DNA of 64,000 nucleotides from contig NZ_JAPEIQ010000006.1 of NCBI RefSeq assembly GCF_026041215.1, positions 1-64,000 of the forward strand, read 5' to 3'. A program made the translations under genes and the position numbers. This DNA is from Hoyosella sp. YIM 151337. GTDB taxonomy: Bacteria > Actinomycetota > Actinomycetes > Mycobacteriales > Mycobacteriaceae. Below are positions 1 to 8,672 of this stretch, piece after piece. Each line of letters opens with the position of its first letter. Position 1 is the first letter of the stretch. The notes beneath the pieces are model-generated. The model saw only the letters and a list, made by a program, of their open reading frames with translations. It did not search any database and was not told where the DNA came from.

Positions 1-101
1 CCAGTTCTGCCGCTACATCTGACCCACGATGCTCCCTATCATCTGTCACAAGGTCCATCATCTCCTCTCAGACGGACCGAACCCTTACACAGACCATCTG
101 A

Positions 102-645
102 CACGCCCCGATCTTCGGCACCAGCCAGTCCACCGCGCACCGCATCATCCGCGACCTACTCCCAGCCATCGCGGCCCTATTCACCAGCGGTGATGTCCGA
201 TCCGGTGAAACCTTGTTGCTGGACGGAACACTGATCCCGGTGCACGACCAGGAACTCACGAAGCCATCGAAGAACTACCGTCGGTCAGTCACCATCCACG
301 TCCTCGCCACCACATCTCGCAGGATCGTGCACGTTGGCAGGGCGTGGCCGGGCAACCGCAACGACATCATCGTCGCTAAAGCGACCGTCACCCTCCCGCC
401 AGGCGTGACTACCTTGACCGACGGTGGTTACCGGTCCCTACCCGGTGCGACGCTACCGCCACCGAAAACCGACAACCACCGCCATGCCGCACACCGGAAA
501 ATCCGGGCCAGAATCGAACACATCCTCGCCCGCATGAAGGACTGGCAGATGCTTCGACAATGCCGGCCGACGCGGCGACAACATCAACAACGCCGCCCAA
601 GCAGTCGCCCACCTCTACAACCTCAACCACCGCAGATACTTATGA
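102..645 (+). pseudogene. IS5-family-like DDE transposase remnant
   Basis: The readable part gives a transposase C-terminus typical of IS5-type elements: a DGT motif near the front (LLDGTLIPVHD), a middle WPGNRND segment, a DGGY motif and a final R-x-EHILARMKDW helix. The frame is closed by a stop at 99-101, so the N-terminal domain is missing. A frameshift lies around 560-575: after the MLRQC motif the expected tail (NNAAQAVAHLYNLNHRRYL) continues only in another frame and ends at the TGA at 643-645. I saw no clear terminal inverted repeats. It is an inactive insertion-sequence remnant next to the sulfur-metabolism gene on the other strand. Confidence 0.8.
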
Positions 646-653
646 ATCAACTC

Positions 654-2024
654 TTAGGCAGAGGCGCGGGTGAGACCGAGCTCTTCCGCTTCATCGAACG
701 CGTCGTCGATCAGCACTATTGTTCTGCCATCGCGATCGAGCAGCGACGCCGTGATCGACGCCCGGTACCCGGATTCGCAGTGCACCCACACCTCACCACC
801 GGGAACTTCATCCCTGCGGGCGAGCACCTCATGGATGGGAATGTTGATTGCACCTGGAATGGCTGATTCATTGTGCTCGTCTTTGCGGCGCGCATCGAGC
901 ACCACCAGATCGCGCTCGTCTCTTTCTCGCGCGAGGTCAGCGAACGTCGCCACCCGGTAGGAGCGGACATCGCCGTCCCGCAGCGCGAGGTCACCGAGGC
1001 GGTCGCGTTCGCTGACCGCCGCTCCTGTCACGTTGTCGATCCCGATTCGCGCGAGGTCCCGGCGCGCGTCGCGCACCTGATCCGAGCTGTCGCCAATCAG
1101 CGTGATTGGCGCGCCCCACGTATAGAGCCAGCCGAGGTAGGTCACGAAGCTGTTGGACAGCTCGAATCCCGTAGTGCCCGCTAAATGCCCGGAGGCGAAT
1201 GCCCGCCGGTTCCGCAAATCGACCACCCACTCACCGGCGTCGATGCGCCGGCGCAGCGCGGCCGGTTCAACGGGCTCAGGCGTACGGAGATCAACCGGTT
1301 CCGGCCCTTCCTGGTTGATCACTCCCATGTGCGCGTAGTAGGCGGGGTAAGCGGTGAGACCAGCCATGAGTTCGTCGACGTACGTCTGTTCGTCTTGCGT
1401 CAGTGCGGGGTTCGTTCGTCTTTCCGCCCCGATTGTGGACGAGTCTTGCTCGGCGGCCGGTGTCGACGAGCAGAAGCTGCCGAAACCGTGGGTCGGATAC
1501 ACCTCGACGTCCTCGGGCAGCGCGTCCGCGAGCTTGCGCACCGAGTGGAACTGCTTGTGCGAAAGGTCGGTAGTGTGCTCTGGCCCTAACAGGTCCGTAC
1601 GCCCCGTGGTGCCGTAAAGCATTGACCCACCGGTGAACACAGCGGCCGGCGCACCGCCGCTATCGAGCACCACGTAGCTGAAGTGATGGTGGGTGTGCCC
1701 AGGTGTGTGCATCGCCCTGAAGCGCAGCGAACCGACGTCCACGACCTCACCGTCGGCGATCGCGCGGTGCCGGAAGCTCAGCTCGTCCATATTCGACAGC
1801 ACGTACTCTGCCCCGGTGACGCGCGACAACTCGAGACCACCGGTGACGTAATCGTTGTGGATGTGCGTTTCGAAGACATGTGTGATGCTGACGCCGCGCG
1901 CACCGGCGGCAGCGAGCGCCCGATCCACGTCGCGCTGCGGGTCGATCACTGCGGCGACAGCGCCATCATCGACAAGGTACGAGCGGTCGCCCAGGCTTGA
2001 GGTTTCGATGGTCGTGATGTGCAT
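654..2024 (-). CDS. MBL-fold hydrolase with rhodanese domains (persulfide dioxygenase-like)
   Basis: A 456-residue protein. The N-terminal metallo-beta-lactamase domain (about residues 1-230) carries H54-x-H56-x-D58 in THIHNDYVTGG, then HTPGHT near 115 and a late PTHG histidine. Two rhodanese domains follow: the first (about 255-340) lacks the catalytic cysteine, the second (about 365-450) keeps it in CESGYRA. Known relatives oxidise glutathione or low-molecular-weight persulfides, or move sulfane sulfur. The start at 2024 is chosen because GGGAGG sits six bases upstream; an upstream start at 2057 would lack one. A CsoR/CstR-like palindrome lies about 35 bp upstream of the start, so persulfide-responsive control is likely. 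The next gene on the same strand upstream is cbs, also in sulfur metabolism. The substrate is inferred. Confidence 0.88.
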   Translation of the reverse strand: MHITTIETSSLGDRSYLVDDGAVAAVIDPQRDVDRALAAAGARGVSITHVFETHIHNDYVTGGLELSRVTGAEYVLSNMDELSFRHRAIADGEVVDVGSLRFRAMHTPGHTHHHFSYVVLDSGGAPAAVFTGGSMLYGTTGRTDLLGPEHTTDLSHKQFHSVRKLADALPEDVEVYPTHGFGSFCSSTPAAEQDSSTIGAERRTNPALTQDEQTYVDELMAGLTAYPAYYAHMGVINQEGPEPVDLRTPEPVEPAALRRRIDAGEWVVDLRNRRAFASGHLAGTTGFELSNSFVTYLGWLYTWGAPITLIGDSSDQVRDARRDLARIGIDNVTGAAVSERDRLGDLALRDGDVRSYRVATFADLARERDERDLVVLDARRKDEHNESAIPGAINIPIHEVLARRDEVPGGEVWVHCESGYRASITASLLDRDGRTIVLIDDAFDEAEELGLTRASA

Positions 2025-2058
2025 CTTCTGCCTCCCGTCGCAAGCGGTTCCTTCCACA

Positions 2059-2074
2059 ATACGCCTAGGGGTAT
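2059..2074. promoter_or_regulatory. CsoR/CstR-type operator candidate
   Basis: ATACGCCTAGGGGTAT is a 16-bp palindrome with one mismatched pair. It lies between the MBL-rhodanese start (2024) and cbs. It fits the TACCC...GGGTA style of operator used by CsoR-family repressors, including persulfide-sensing CstR. No CsoR-family gene is in the window, so the regulator would act from elsewhere. Confidence 0.5.
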
Positions 2075-2118
2075 TTACCTACGCGAAAAAATCCGCCCCC
2101 GATACTGGCTCACTTCAC

Positions 2119-2130
2119 GGGGTATACCCC
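2119..2130. promoter_or_regulatory. Perfect palindrome GGGGTATACCCC
   Basis: A 12-bp perfect palindrome in the gap between cbs and the MBL-rhodanese gene, built from the same GGGGTA/TACCCC half-sites as the site at 2059-2074 but in the opposite arrangement. It may be a second operator or just part of the promoter region. Confidence 0.35.
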
Positions 2131-2172
2131 AAAGGGAGACCGAGTATCCGTGGCGGATTCGCAGATGAATCG

Positions 2173-3561
2173 TCAGGCGAGGCCTGAGCTGTAAAACACC
2201 AGCAGGTCGTGACGGGTGATCACACCAATTGGTTTGCCATCCTCGACTACCATCAGGGCGTCCGTATCAGCAAGGGCCTTCTGTGCGTCGTCCACTGTCT
2301 CACCCGTACCGATGAGCGGCAGCGCCGGACCCATCACCTTGCTCACGGGATCCGCGAGGGACGCACGCCCCTCGAAGACCGCGCCGAGCAGGTCACGTTC
2401 ATTGATCGAGCCGCGGACCTCACCTGCCATGATCGGCGGCTCCGCGCCGACCACCGGCATCTGTGACACGTCGTACTCGCGCATGATCTCGATCGCGTCG
2501 CGCAGCGTTTCCTGGGGGTGCGTATGCACCAGATCCGGCAGTTTGCCCGACTTGCCGCGAAGGACGTCGCCCACGGTGGACGCGGCCGTAGTGCCGTCGA
2601 GACGGGTGCGCAGGAACCCATACGAGGACATCCAGGCGTCATTGAAGATCTTCGACATGTAGCCGCGACCGCCATCGGGCAGCAGAACGACGACTACCGC
2701 GTCGGGACCCTCGCGGCGCGCTACTTCCAGAGCGCCGACGACGGCCATACCGCAGGAGCCACCGACGAGGAGACCTTCCTCACGAGCGAGCCGACGGGTC
2801 ATTTCAAACGAGTCTGCGTCGGAGACGGCGATGATTTCGTCCGGAATCGCAGGGTCGTAGGCGGTCGGCCAGAAATCCTCCCCCACACCCTCGACCAGGT
2901 ACGGGCGGCCAGTGCCGCCGGAGTACACAGAACCCTCGGGATCCACACCGATGATCTTCACCGCGCCGTCCGAGACCTCCTTCAGGTACCGTCCCGTGCC
3001 GGTGATTGTGCCGCCAGTCCCCACACCCGCGACAAAGTGGGTGACCTTGCCGTCCGTGTCACGCCAGATTTCCGGCCCGGTCGTCTCATAGTGACTCTCG
3101 GGGCCATTCAGGTTGGAATACTGGTCCGGCTTCCAGCCGCCGGGAATTTCCTTCGTCAGACGGTCGGAGACCGTGTAGTAGCTGTCGGGATGGTCCGGCG
3201 GCACGGCCGTCGGACACACCACGACTTCGGCGCCGTATGCGCGCAGTACATTGCGTTTGTCTTCACTCACCTTGTCGGGGCAGACGAATACACATTTGTA
3301 TCCCCGCTGCTGGGCGACGAGCGCGAGTCCCACACCCGTGTTACCGGATGTCGGCTCGACGATGGTGCCGCCAGGCTTGAGCTTGCCCTCTTTCTCGGCC
3401 GCTTCCACCATCTTCAGAGCGATACGGTCCTTTGAGCTGCCGCCCGGATTGAGGTATTCAATCTTCGCCGCGACGATGCCCTGGATTCCCTCCGCCACTG
3501 AGTTCAGCTTCACCAGCGGGGTATTGCCGATGAGGTCGACCACGTGATCTGCAATGCGCAT
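2173..3561 (-). CDS. cbs: Cystathionine beta-synthase
   Basis: A 462-residue PLP enzyme that condenses serine and homocysteine to cystathionine (reverse transsulfuration) in the cytosol. The PLP lysine is K44 in GGSSKDR and the phosphate loop is SGNTG near 72-76. A second glycine-rich stretch (GTGGTITGTGRYLKE) lies in the middle. Two CBS domains fill about residues 340-460, the usual actinobacterial layout without a haem domain. The start has GGAG just upstream. The gene order with a GDSL hydrolase and a thiolase downstream on the opposite strand matches the M. tuberculosis cbs region. Alternative: a cysteine synthase family member, but the tandem CBS domains favour cbs. Confidence 0.93.
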   Translation of the reverse strand: MRIADHVVDLIGNTPLVKLNSVAEGIQGIVAAKIEYLNPGGSSKDRIALKMVEAAEKEGKLKPGGTIVEPTSGNTGVGLALVAQQRGYKCVFVCPDKVSEDKRNVLRAYGAEVVVCPTAVPPDHPDSYYTVSDRLTKEIPGGWKPDQYSNLNGPESHYETTGPEIWRDTDGKVTHFVAGVGTGGTITGTGRYLKEVSDGAVKIIGVDPEGSVYSGGTGRPYLVEGVGEDFWPTAYDPAIPDEIIAVSDADSFEMTRRLAREEGLLVGGSCGMAVVGALEVARREGPDAVVVVLLPDGGRGYMSKIFNDAWMSSYGFLRTRLDGTTAASTVGDVLRGKSGKLPDLVHTHPQETLRDAIEIMREYDVSQMPVVGAEPPIMAGEVRGSINERDLLGAVFEGRASLADPVSKVMGPALPLIGTGETVDDAQKALADTDALMVVEDGKPIGVITRHDLLVFYSSGLA

Positions 3562-3738
3562 ATCTCCATGGTCCCAGATGTCGCGCGCGAAGTACGCATC
3601 GCGGTCCGATAAGGGTCATCACCGGTGGGCTCAGACATGATCACCGGTATAAATTTGAATGGACATGCCGCCCTGAGGACGTTGCAAATCGGGGCATCAC
3701 CAGATCTGCGGAGCGTAAGCGTTGAGGGGAGGTACGAC

Positions 3739-4815
3739 GTGGCACCACGCCGCCAGCGCTCCGCACGCACGCGTCCGGCAGATACACGCAGCCACGTCGC
3801 GGCCCGGGCAGCTGCCGCCGCCGCGATCAGTGCCACTTCAGCAGGCGCAGCGAGCTGGGCCACTTACAACTTTCTCGCCGCGCAGGCGCGCACTGCTCGC
3901 GGCCGGATCGGCAAGCTTCCCCCGTTTCCGCCCGAAGCGGACGGTGTGTACAACCCGTACGGCGGACGGCCCGAACGGTGGAGTTCCTCGCGCCGCGCCG
4001 ACATTCATCTGATGGTGTTCGGGGACTCCACCGCGGCGGGTCTTGGTTCGACGTTCGCCGACGAAACGCCAGGTGTGCGGCTGGCCCGCGGCCTCGCCGA
4101 GGAATCGGGCAAGCGCGTGCGTTTGAGCACCAAAGCGATCAGTGGGGCCACCTCGAAGGGCCTGAAAGGCCAAGTGGATGCCGCGCTGATCGCGGGCAGC
4201 CCACCGGATGCCGCGGTCATTCTTGTGGGCGCAAACGACGTCACCGCGCGACAATCTGTGCGCCGGGCGGCGCAGCGGCTCCGAGATGCCGTGCGCAGGC
4301 TCCGTGAGCATGGTGTTGTCGTCGTGGTCGGGACCTGTCCCGACTTCGGGATCGTGGCTGAAATTCCGCAGCCGCTGCGTTTCGTGATGCGCCGATGGGG
4401 GCTGCGTCTGGCCCGTGCACAAGCCGCGGTGACGCTGGTCGAAGGCGGTCACCCGGTGCGGCTGGCCGACCTCCTCACACCTGAGTTCCTGGCCGCGCCC
4501 GACCGGTTGTTCTCGTCCGATCGCTTTCACCCGTCCCCCGCGGGATACGAGCTCGCCGCAGAGAACATACTGCCAGTACTGTGCACCGCGCTCGGCGTGT
4601 GGAAGGGCGGCCCGCTCGAGGAGCTGCCCGAACTCTCCACCGCAGCTGAAGCCCGCCGTCCGACCGTCCGGATCTGGAATGCGGCGAACCGGCTCTGGTT
4701 CCGGCATCGCACTGCGCCGCAGGGCTCATCGCCGGCGCAGCCAAGCAGCCCTTACGGTGCCGACGCCGCCGCCCGCCTCACCCGCATCGCACGGCGCCAG
4801 CGCCGGAAGAAGTGA
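3739..4815 (+). CDS. SGNH/GDSL-type lipolytic hydrolase
   Basis: A 358-residue protein. The GTG start at 3739 is chosen for the strong AGGGGAGG box six bases upstream; an ATG further up at 3625 has no such site. An Ala-rich hydrophobic stretch (about residues 22-48) suggests a signal or membrane anchor. The SGNH blocks are clear: FGDSTAAG (Ser nucleophile), GAND, and the SDRFHPS block with the catalytic Asp and His. Relatives are esterases or lipases, often exported. It corresponds in position to the GDSL protein Rv1075c of M. tuberculosis. The C-terminal 60 residues are basic and low in structure. Confidence 0.85.
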   Translation: MAPRRQRSARTRPADTRSHVAARAAAAAAISATSAGAASWATYNFLAAQARTARGRIGKLPPFPPEADGVYNPYGGRPERWSSSRRADIHLMVFGDSTAAGLGSTFADETPGVRLARGLAEESGKRVRLSTKAISGATSKGLKGQVDAALIAGSPPDAAVILVGANDVTARQSVRRAAQRLRDAVRRLREHGVVVVVGTCPDFGIVAEIPQPLRFVMRRWGLRLARAQAAVTLVEGGHPVRLADLLTPEFLAAPDRLFSSDRFHPSPAGYELAAENILPVLCTALGVWKGGPLEELPELSTAAEARRPTVRIWNAANRLWFRHRTAPQGSSPAQPSSPYGADAAARLTRIARRQRRKK

Positions 4816-4869
4816 TCACCTGGGGACTACGCTGGTGTGACATAACCATCCGCACTCGAAGGAGTTCTC

Positions 4870-6087
4870 ATGCCTGAGGCTGTCATCGTCGCCGCCGCCC
4901 GGTCGCCTATCGGGCGCGCGATGAAAGGCTCGCTGAAAGAGATCCGGCCTGACGATCTCGCGGCCCAAATGGTGGCAGCCGCGCTGGGGAAGGTTCCTGA
5001 GCTCGATCCGACCGAGATCGACGACCTTATCCTCGGCTGCGGGCTCCCGGGCGGGCAGCAAGGGTTCAACATGGCCCGCACCGTCGCGGTGATGCTCGGC
5101 TATGACTTCCTTCCAGGCACCACGATCACCCGGTATTGCGCCTCTTCCGTGCAGACCACGCGCATGGCACTGCACGCGATCAAAGCCGGTGAAGGTGACG
5201 TCTTCATCTCCGCCGGTGTGGAAAGCGTGTCGAGCTTCATCCACGGCAACTCGGATTCGCTTCCCGGCACGAAGAACCCGAAATTCGCGGAAGCCGAGGA
5301 ACGGACCGCGCACACCGCACAGGGCGGTGTCACCTGGCACGATCCGCGTGAGGACGGACTGCTCCCCGACGCCTACATCGCGATGGGCCAGACCGCCGAG
5401 AACGTCGTCCAGCTAACGGGTATCAGCCGCGAAGACCAGGACCACTGGGGTGTTCGTTCGCAGAACCGTGCCGAAGCCGCGATCAACTCTGGCTTCTTCG
5501 ACCGGGAGATCACTCCCGTCACGCTTCCCGACGGCTCGCAGGTGGCGACGGATGACGGCCCGCGGCCTGGTACCACGTACGAGGCCGTGAGCCAGCTGAA
5601 GCCAGTATTCCGCCCGGACGGCACGGTCACGGCTGGCAACGCGTGCCCGCTCAACGACGGGGCCGCGGCGCTTGTGATCATGAGTGACACGAAAGCGAAA
5701 GCGCTCGGCCTCACACCGCTCGCCCGGATCGTCGCGACTGGTGTGTCCGGGCTGTCACCGGAAATCATGGGTCTTGGGCCGATCGAGTCGACGAGGCGCG
5801 CCCTCGCGACCGCCGGAATGTCCCTGTCGGACATCGATCTCTTCGAGATCAACGAGGCGTTCGCGGTGCAAGTGCTTGGCTCCGCCCGAGAACTGGGCAT
5901 CGACGAAGACACACTGAACGTCTCCGGCGGCGCGATCGCGCTTGGTCATCCTTTCGGGATGACCGGCGCCCGCATTACCACCACTCTCCTCAACAACCTC
6001 CAGACGCACGACAAGCAGTTCGGCCTCGAAACGATGTGTGTGGGCGGCGGTCAGGGGATGGCGATCATCCTCGAGCGCCTCAGCTGA
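4870..6087 (+). CDS. fadA: Acetyl-CoA C-acyltransferase (thiolase)
   Basis: A 405-residue degradative-type thiolase that splits 3-ketoacyl-CoA in beta-oxidation or forms acetoacetyl-CoA. The nucleophile is C90 in TRYCASSVQ. Near the C-terminus are NEAFAVQ, the GHP histidine block (IALGHPFGMTG) and the second cysteine in CVGGGQGM. A GAAGGAG box precedes the ATG. It follows the GDSL gene by about 55 bp on the same strand, as fadA3 does in mycobacteria. Exact chain-length preference cannot be read from sequence. Confidence 0.93.
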   Translation: MPEAVIVAAARSPIGRAMKGSLKEIRPDDLAAQMVAAALGKVPELDPTEIDDLILGCGLPGGQQGFNMARTVAVMLGYDFLPGTTITRYCASSVQTTRMALHAIKAGEGDVFISAGVESVSSFIHGNSDSLPGTKNPKFAEAEERTAHTAQGGVTWHDPREDGLLPDAYIAMGQTAENVVQLTGISREDQDHWGVRSQNRAEAAINSGFFDREITPVTLPDGSQVATDDGPRPGTTYEAVSQLKPVFRPDGTVTAGNACPLNDGAAALVIMSDTKAKALGLTPLARIVATGVSGLSPEIMGLGPIESTRRALATAGMSLSDIDLFEINEAFAVQVLGSARELGIDEDTLNVSGGAIALGHPFGMTGARITTTLLNNLQTHDKQFGLETMCVGGGQGMAIILERLS

Positions 6088-6122
6088 CGCGCGAGGACGA
6101 TTTTCACACGCCGTCATTTTTT

Positions 6123-6171
6123 GGCGAATGAATGTAACTCCGAAGTGGTTGTAGCGGAGTACGATTTCGCC
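6123..6171. terminator. Nested stem-loop after the thiolase gene
   Basis: Outer arms GGCGAA/TTCGCC (6123-6128 with 6166-6171) enclose inner arms ACTCCG/CGGAGT (6137-6142 with 6155-6160). A run of six T lies just before it. It could terminate thiolase transcription or be a structured leader for the protease gene that starts at 6242. Confidence 0.35.
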
Positions 6172-6241
6172 TGATGGCTCACGGCACCTCGATAGCAAGG
6201 CGGCCGGACCCCATCACCTTTCACCGAGAAAGTGGGTAAAG

Positions 6242-7783
6242 ATGATGCGTTCGGCACGGAAGCTTGCGGCGGTATTCAGCATCGCGATCCTGGTGCTCGT
6301 CGGCTGTGGCGGGGAGTCAGGCGACAACCAGACGAATGGCGCGGCCGGTCAGCCAGCGGGCGCGCAAACCGACCTGGAAGGGGTGCGCGCCGCGACCGTG
6401 CGCATCGTCGCCGAAGGCACGTTCGTCGACCCCGAAGTGGGTGTCCAGATGAACGCCGCAGGCAGCGGCACCGGCTTCATCATCGACCCAAGCGGCATCG
6501 CGGTCACCAATAACCACGTGGTCACCGGTGCCGCACTGCTCCGCGTGCACATTGACGGTGAGCAGCAGCCCCGCAACGCGCGTGTGCTCGGCTACTCCGA
6601 GTGCTCTGATCTCGCCGTGATTGATATCGAAGGGGACGGTTTCCCGTTCCTCGCGTGGCACGACGGCGATGCTTCCGTCGGACTCGATGTGTACACAGCG
6701 GGATATCCGCTCGGTGATCCCGAGTTCACGCTGACGCGCGGCATTGTGTCGAAAGCGCGGGCTGATGGTGACACCGACTGGGCGTCCGTCGATTCAGTGA
6801 TCGAACACGACGCCACCATCAACCCCGGCAACTCCGGCGGCCCGCTCGTCACCACCGATGGTCAGGTCGTGGGGGTGAACTACGCGGGCAATCATGATGC
6901 TCGCCAGTACTTCGCGATCAATTCATCAGAAGCGCGGCCGCTCGTCGATCGCCTCCGGGGCGGCGAGAATGTCACGTCGATCGGGATCAATGGGCAGGCA
7001 GTGACTGACGGCGCAGGGCTCAACGGCATCTGGGTGGCGGCGGTCGCATCTGGCTCCCCCGCCGACGAGGCCGGCCTCGAACCCGGTGACATCATCACCC
7101 ATCTTGAACGCCTCGAACTCGCCACCGACGGGACGATGGCCGACTTCTGCGACATCCTGCGCAGCCGATCCGCCGACGATGTGATGTCAGTCGACGTGGT
7201 CCGGTTCGCGTCGCAAGAGGTGATGAGCGGCCAGCTCGGCGGTGCCGCCTTGGAGCAGAAGTTCTCGTTCGCGGACGAACTTGGCGACAGCGTCGCCAGC
7301 GGTGCTGCCGAGTACACCAACTACGTCACGATCAGTGACGACAGCGGCGCCCTTTCCGTTTCCGTGCCCGCCGAGTGGGGTGACGTGGACGGAGCGCCAT
7401 TCACCTCGGAGGGTGCCGAGTTCATCGACGTCCGCGCCTCGAATAATCTGCAAGCCTTCATGTCGGGCTGGACTACACCCGGCGTGATCGTGACAGCGTC
7501 GCGGGACCTCGCGGGAAGTTACGACGAAGCCGCCTACCTCGAACGCCTCGCCGAGGACTTTCACGGCATGTGCAGCTACGGTGGCAGGTTCGACTATTCC
7601 GACCCGCTCTACACCGGGGTGTACGACCTGTTCGAGGAATGCGGCGGCACCGGGGCGCTGTACATCATCGTCAGTGTGATGCCCGAGGATCGCAGCGCCC
7701 TGATCGGCGTCCAGATTCAGGTCAACGAAGAGCGAGACTTCGCCGCACTCGACCAGGTGCTCGCGACATTCGTTCTGTCCTGA
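6242..7783 (+). CDS. HtrA/DegP-like serine protease lipoprotein with PDZ domain
   Basis: A 513-residue exported protein. A signal peptide ends in the lipobox VLVGC with the lipidated cysteine at about 22. The trypsin-like domain has its catalytic His in NNHVVTGA (about 97), Asp in SDLAVID (about 124) and Ser in NPGNSGGP (about 198). A PDZ domain covers about 255-335. The last 165 residues form an extra cysteine-containing domain rich in beta structure that I do not recognise; similar C-terminal domains occur on actinobacterial surface lipoproteins. It probably acts in envelope protein quality control. ATG codons at 6242 and 6245 are both possible; the ribosome site is weak. Confidence 0.85.
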   Translation: MMRSARKLAAVFSIAILVLVGCGGESGDNQTNGAAGQPAGAQTDLEGVRAATVRIVAEGTFVDPEVGVQMNAAGSGTGFIIDPSGIAVTNNHVVTGAALLRVHIDGEQQPRNARVLGYSECSDLAVIDIEGDGFPFLAWHDGDASVGLDVYTAGYPLGDPEFTLTRGIVSKARADGDTDWASVDSVIEHDATINPGNSGGPLVTTDGQVVGVNYAGNHDARQYFAINSSEARPLVDRLRGGENVTSIGINGQAVTDGAGLNGIWVAAVASGSPADEAGLEPGDIITHLERLELATDGTMADFCDILRSRSADDVMSVDVVRFASQEVMSGQLGGAALEQKFSFADELGDSVASGAAEYTNYVTISDDSGALSVSVPAEWGDVDGAPFTSEGAEFIDVRASNNLQAFMSGWTTPGVIVTASRDLAGSYDEAAYLERLAEDFHGMCSYGGRFDYSDPLYTGVYDLFEECGGTGALYIIVSVMPEDRSALIGVQIQVNEERDFAALDQVLATFVLS

Positions 7784-7800
7784 TGAAGGCCGGACCCACC

Positions 7801-7893
7801 CCCTATACCCCTTTCCGGCAACCACGTCCATTTCAGGCGAATGTCATTGCAAAATGCACAATCTGTACATGCCCGCTGAAAAGAGGTATAGGG
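7801..7893. repeat. Inverted repeat in the convergent intergenic gap
   Basis: CCCTATACC at 7801-7809 is matched by GGTATAGGG at 7885-7893, and similarity extends outward and inward over about 20 bp (for example CCCCTTT against CTCTTTT). The repeats frame about 75 bp between the protease gene and nagB, which converge here. It may be a termination structure or the ends of a tiny mobile relic. Confidence 0.35.
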
Positions 7894-7903
7894 AGCTGAA
7901 GGC

Positions 7904-8659
7904 TCAAGCGGTCTGCCCAGCCCTGATCTCCGCACCGTAAAGTCCCGCCGCAGCCGCTTCGTCCGCGATAACGGTGACGTTTGCGTGCAATTGGAGCACC
8001 GACGCTGGGCAGTCGGGCGTGACCTCGCCATGCAGGGCCGCCGCCAGCGCGTCAGCTTTACGCGCACCAGTGGCCACGAGCACGAGGTGGTGTGCTTCGC
8101 GAATAGTGCCTAGCCCCTGCGTGATGCATTGCGACGGCACCTCCTCGAGGCTTCCGAAAAACCGCGCATTGTCCTGGCGGGTTCGCTCCGCGAGGACACC
8201 CACGTGGGTGCGCGAATCGAGCGGCTCCCCCGGCTCGTTGAACCCGATGTGCCCGTTGCTGCCGATGCCCAGAATCTGCACATCCACACCACCCGCGGCG
8301 TGTATTGCGGCGTCGTACCGCGCAGCTTCAGCCGCCGCATCCACTGCATCTCCCGACGGGGACTGCACCGCAGAGTCCGCGAGGTCGACATGTGACACGA
8401 AATCAGACCGAATGACGGAGTAGTACGACTGTGGGTGGCTGCGCGGCAGTCCAACGTATTCGTCGAGCAGAAAAGCGCGGGCCCGCGCGAAACTCAAATC
8501 TTCTTCGCGGTGCCGCCGAATCAGCTCACGGTACGCGGGTATCGGCGATGAACCCGTCGCGAGGCCGAGCGTCACCGCGCCAGACCGGACGTAGCCTTCG
8601 ATCACGTCAGCGACCGAAACCGCGACACCGGATAGTTGACGTTCAATACGAATTTCCAT
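7904..8659 (-). CDS. nagB: Glucosamine-6-phosphate deaminase
   Basis: A 251-residue enzyme that converts glucosamine-6-phosphate to fructose-6-phosphate and ammonia, the last step feeding amino sugars into glycolysis. Family marks are TGSSPIPAYREL near the N-terminus, the DEYVG catalytic Asp block and GIGSNGHIGFNEPG with the catalytic His. The start at 8659 follows a GGAGAG box; an in-frame upstream start would add a basic tail that does not belong to the family. It lies 13 bp behind nagA as the last gene of the operon from the IIC gene. Confidence 0.95.
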   Translation of the reverse strand: MEIRIERQLSGVAVSVADVIEGYVRSGAVTLGLATGSSPIPAYRELIRRHREEDLSFARARAFLLDEYVGLPRSHPQSYYSVIRSDFVSHVDLADSAVQSPSGDAVDAAAEAARYDAAIHAAGGVDVQILGIGSNGHIGFNEPGEPLDSRTHVGVLAERTRQDNARFFGSLEEVPSQCITQGLGTIREAHHLVLVATGARKADALAAALHGEVTPDCPASVLQLHANVTVIADEAAAAGLYGAEIRAGQTA

Positions 8660-8672
8660 TTGTAGCTCTCCG

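Noticed and set aside
2518-3435. Long open frame antisense to cbs
   Set aside because: It has no family motif or ribosome site; high-GC codon bias produces such antisense frames opposite real genes, also at eno, mfd and ptsI.
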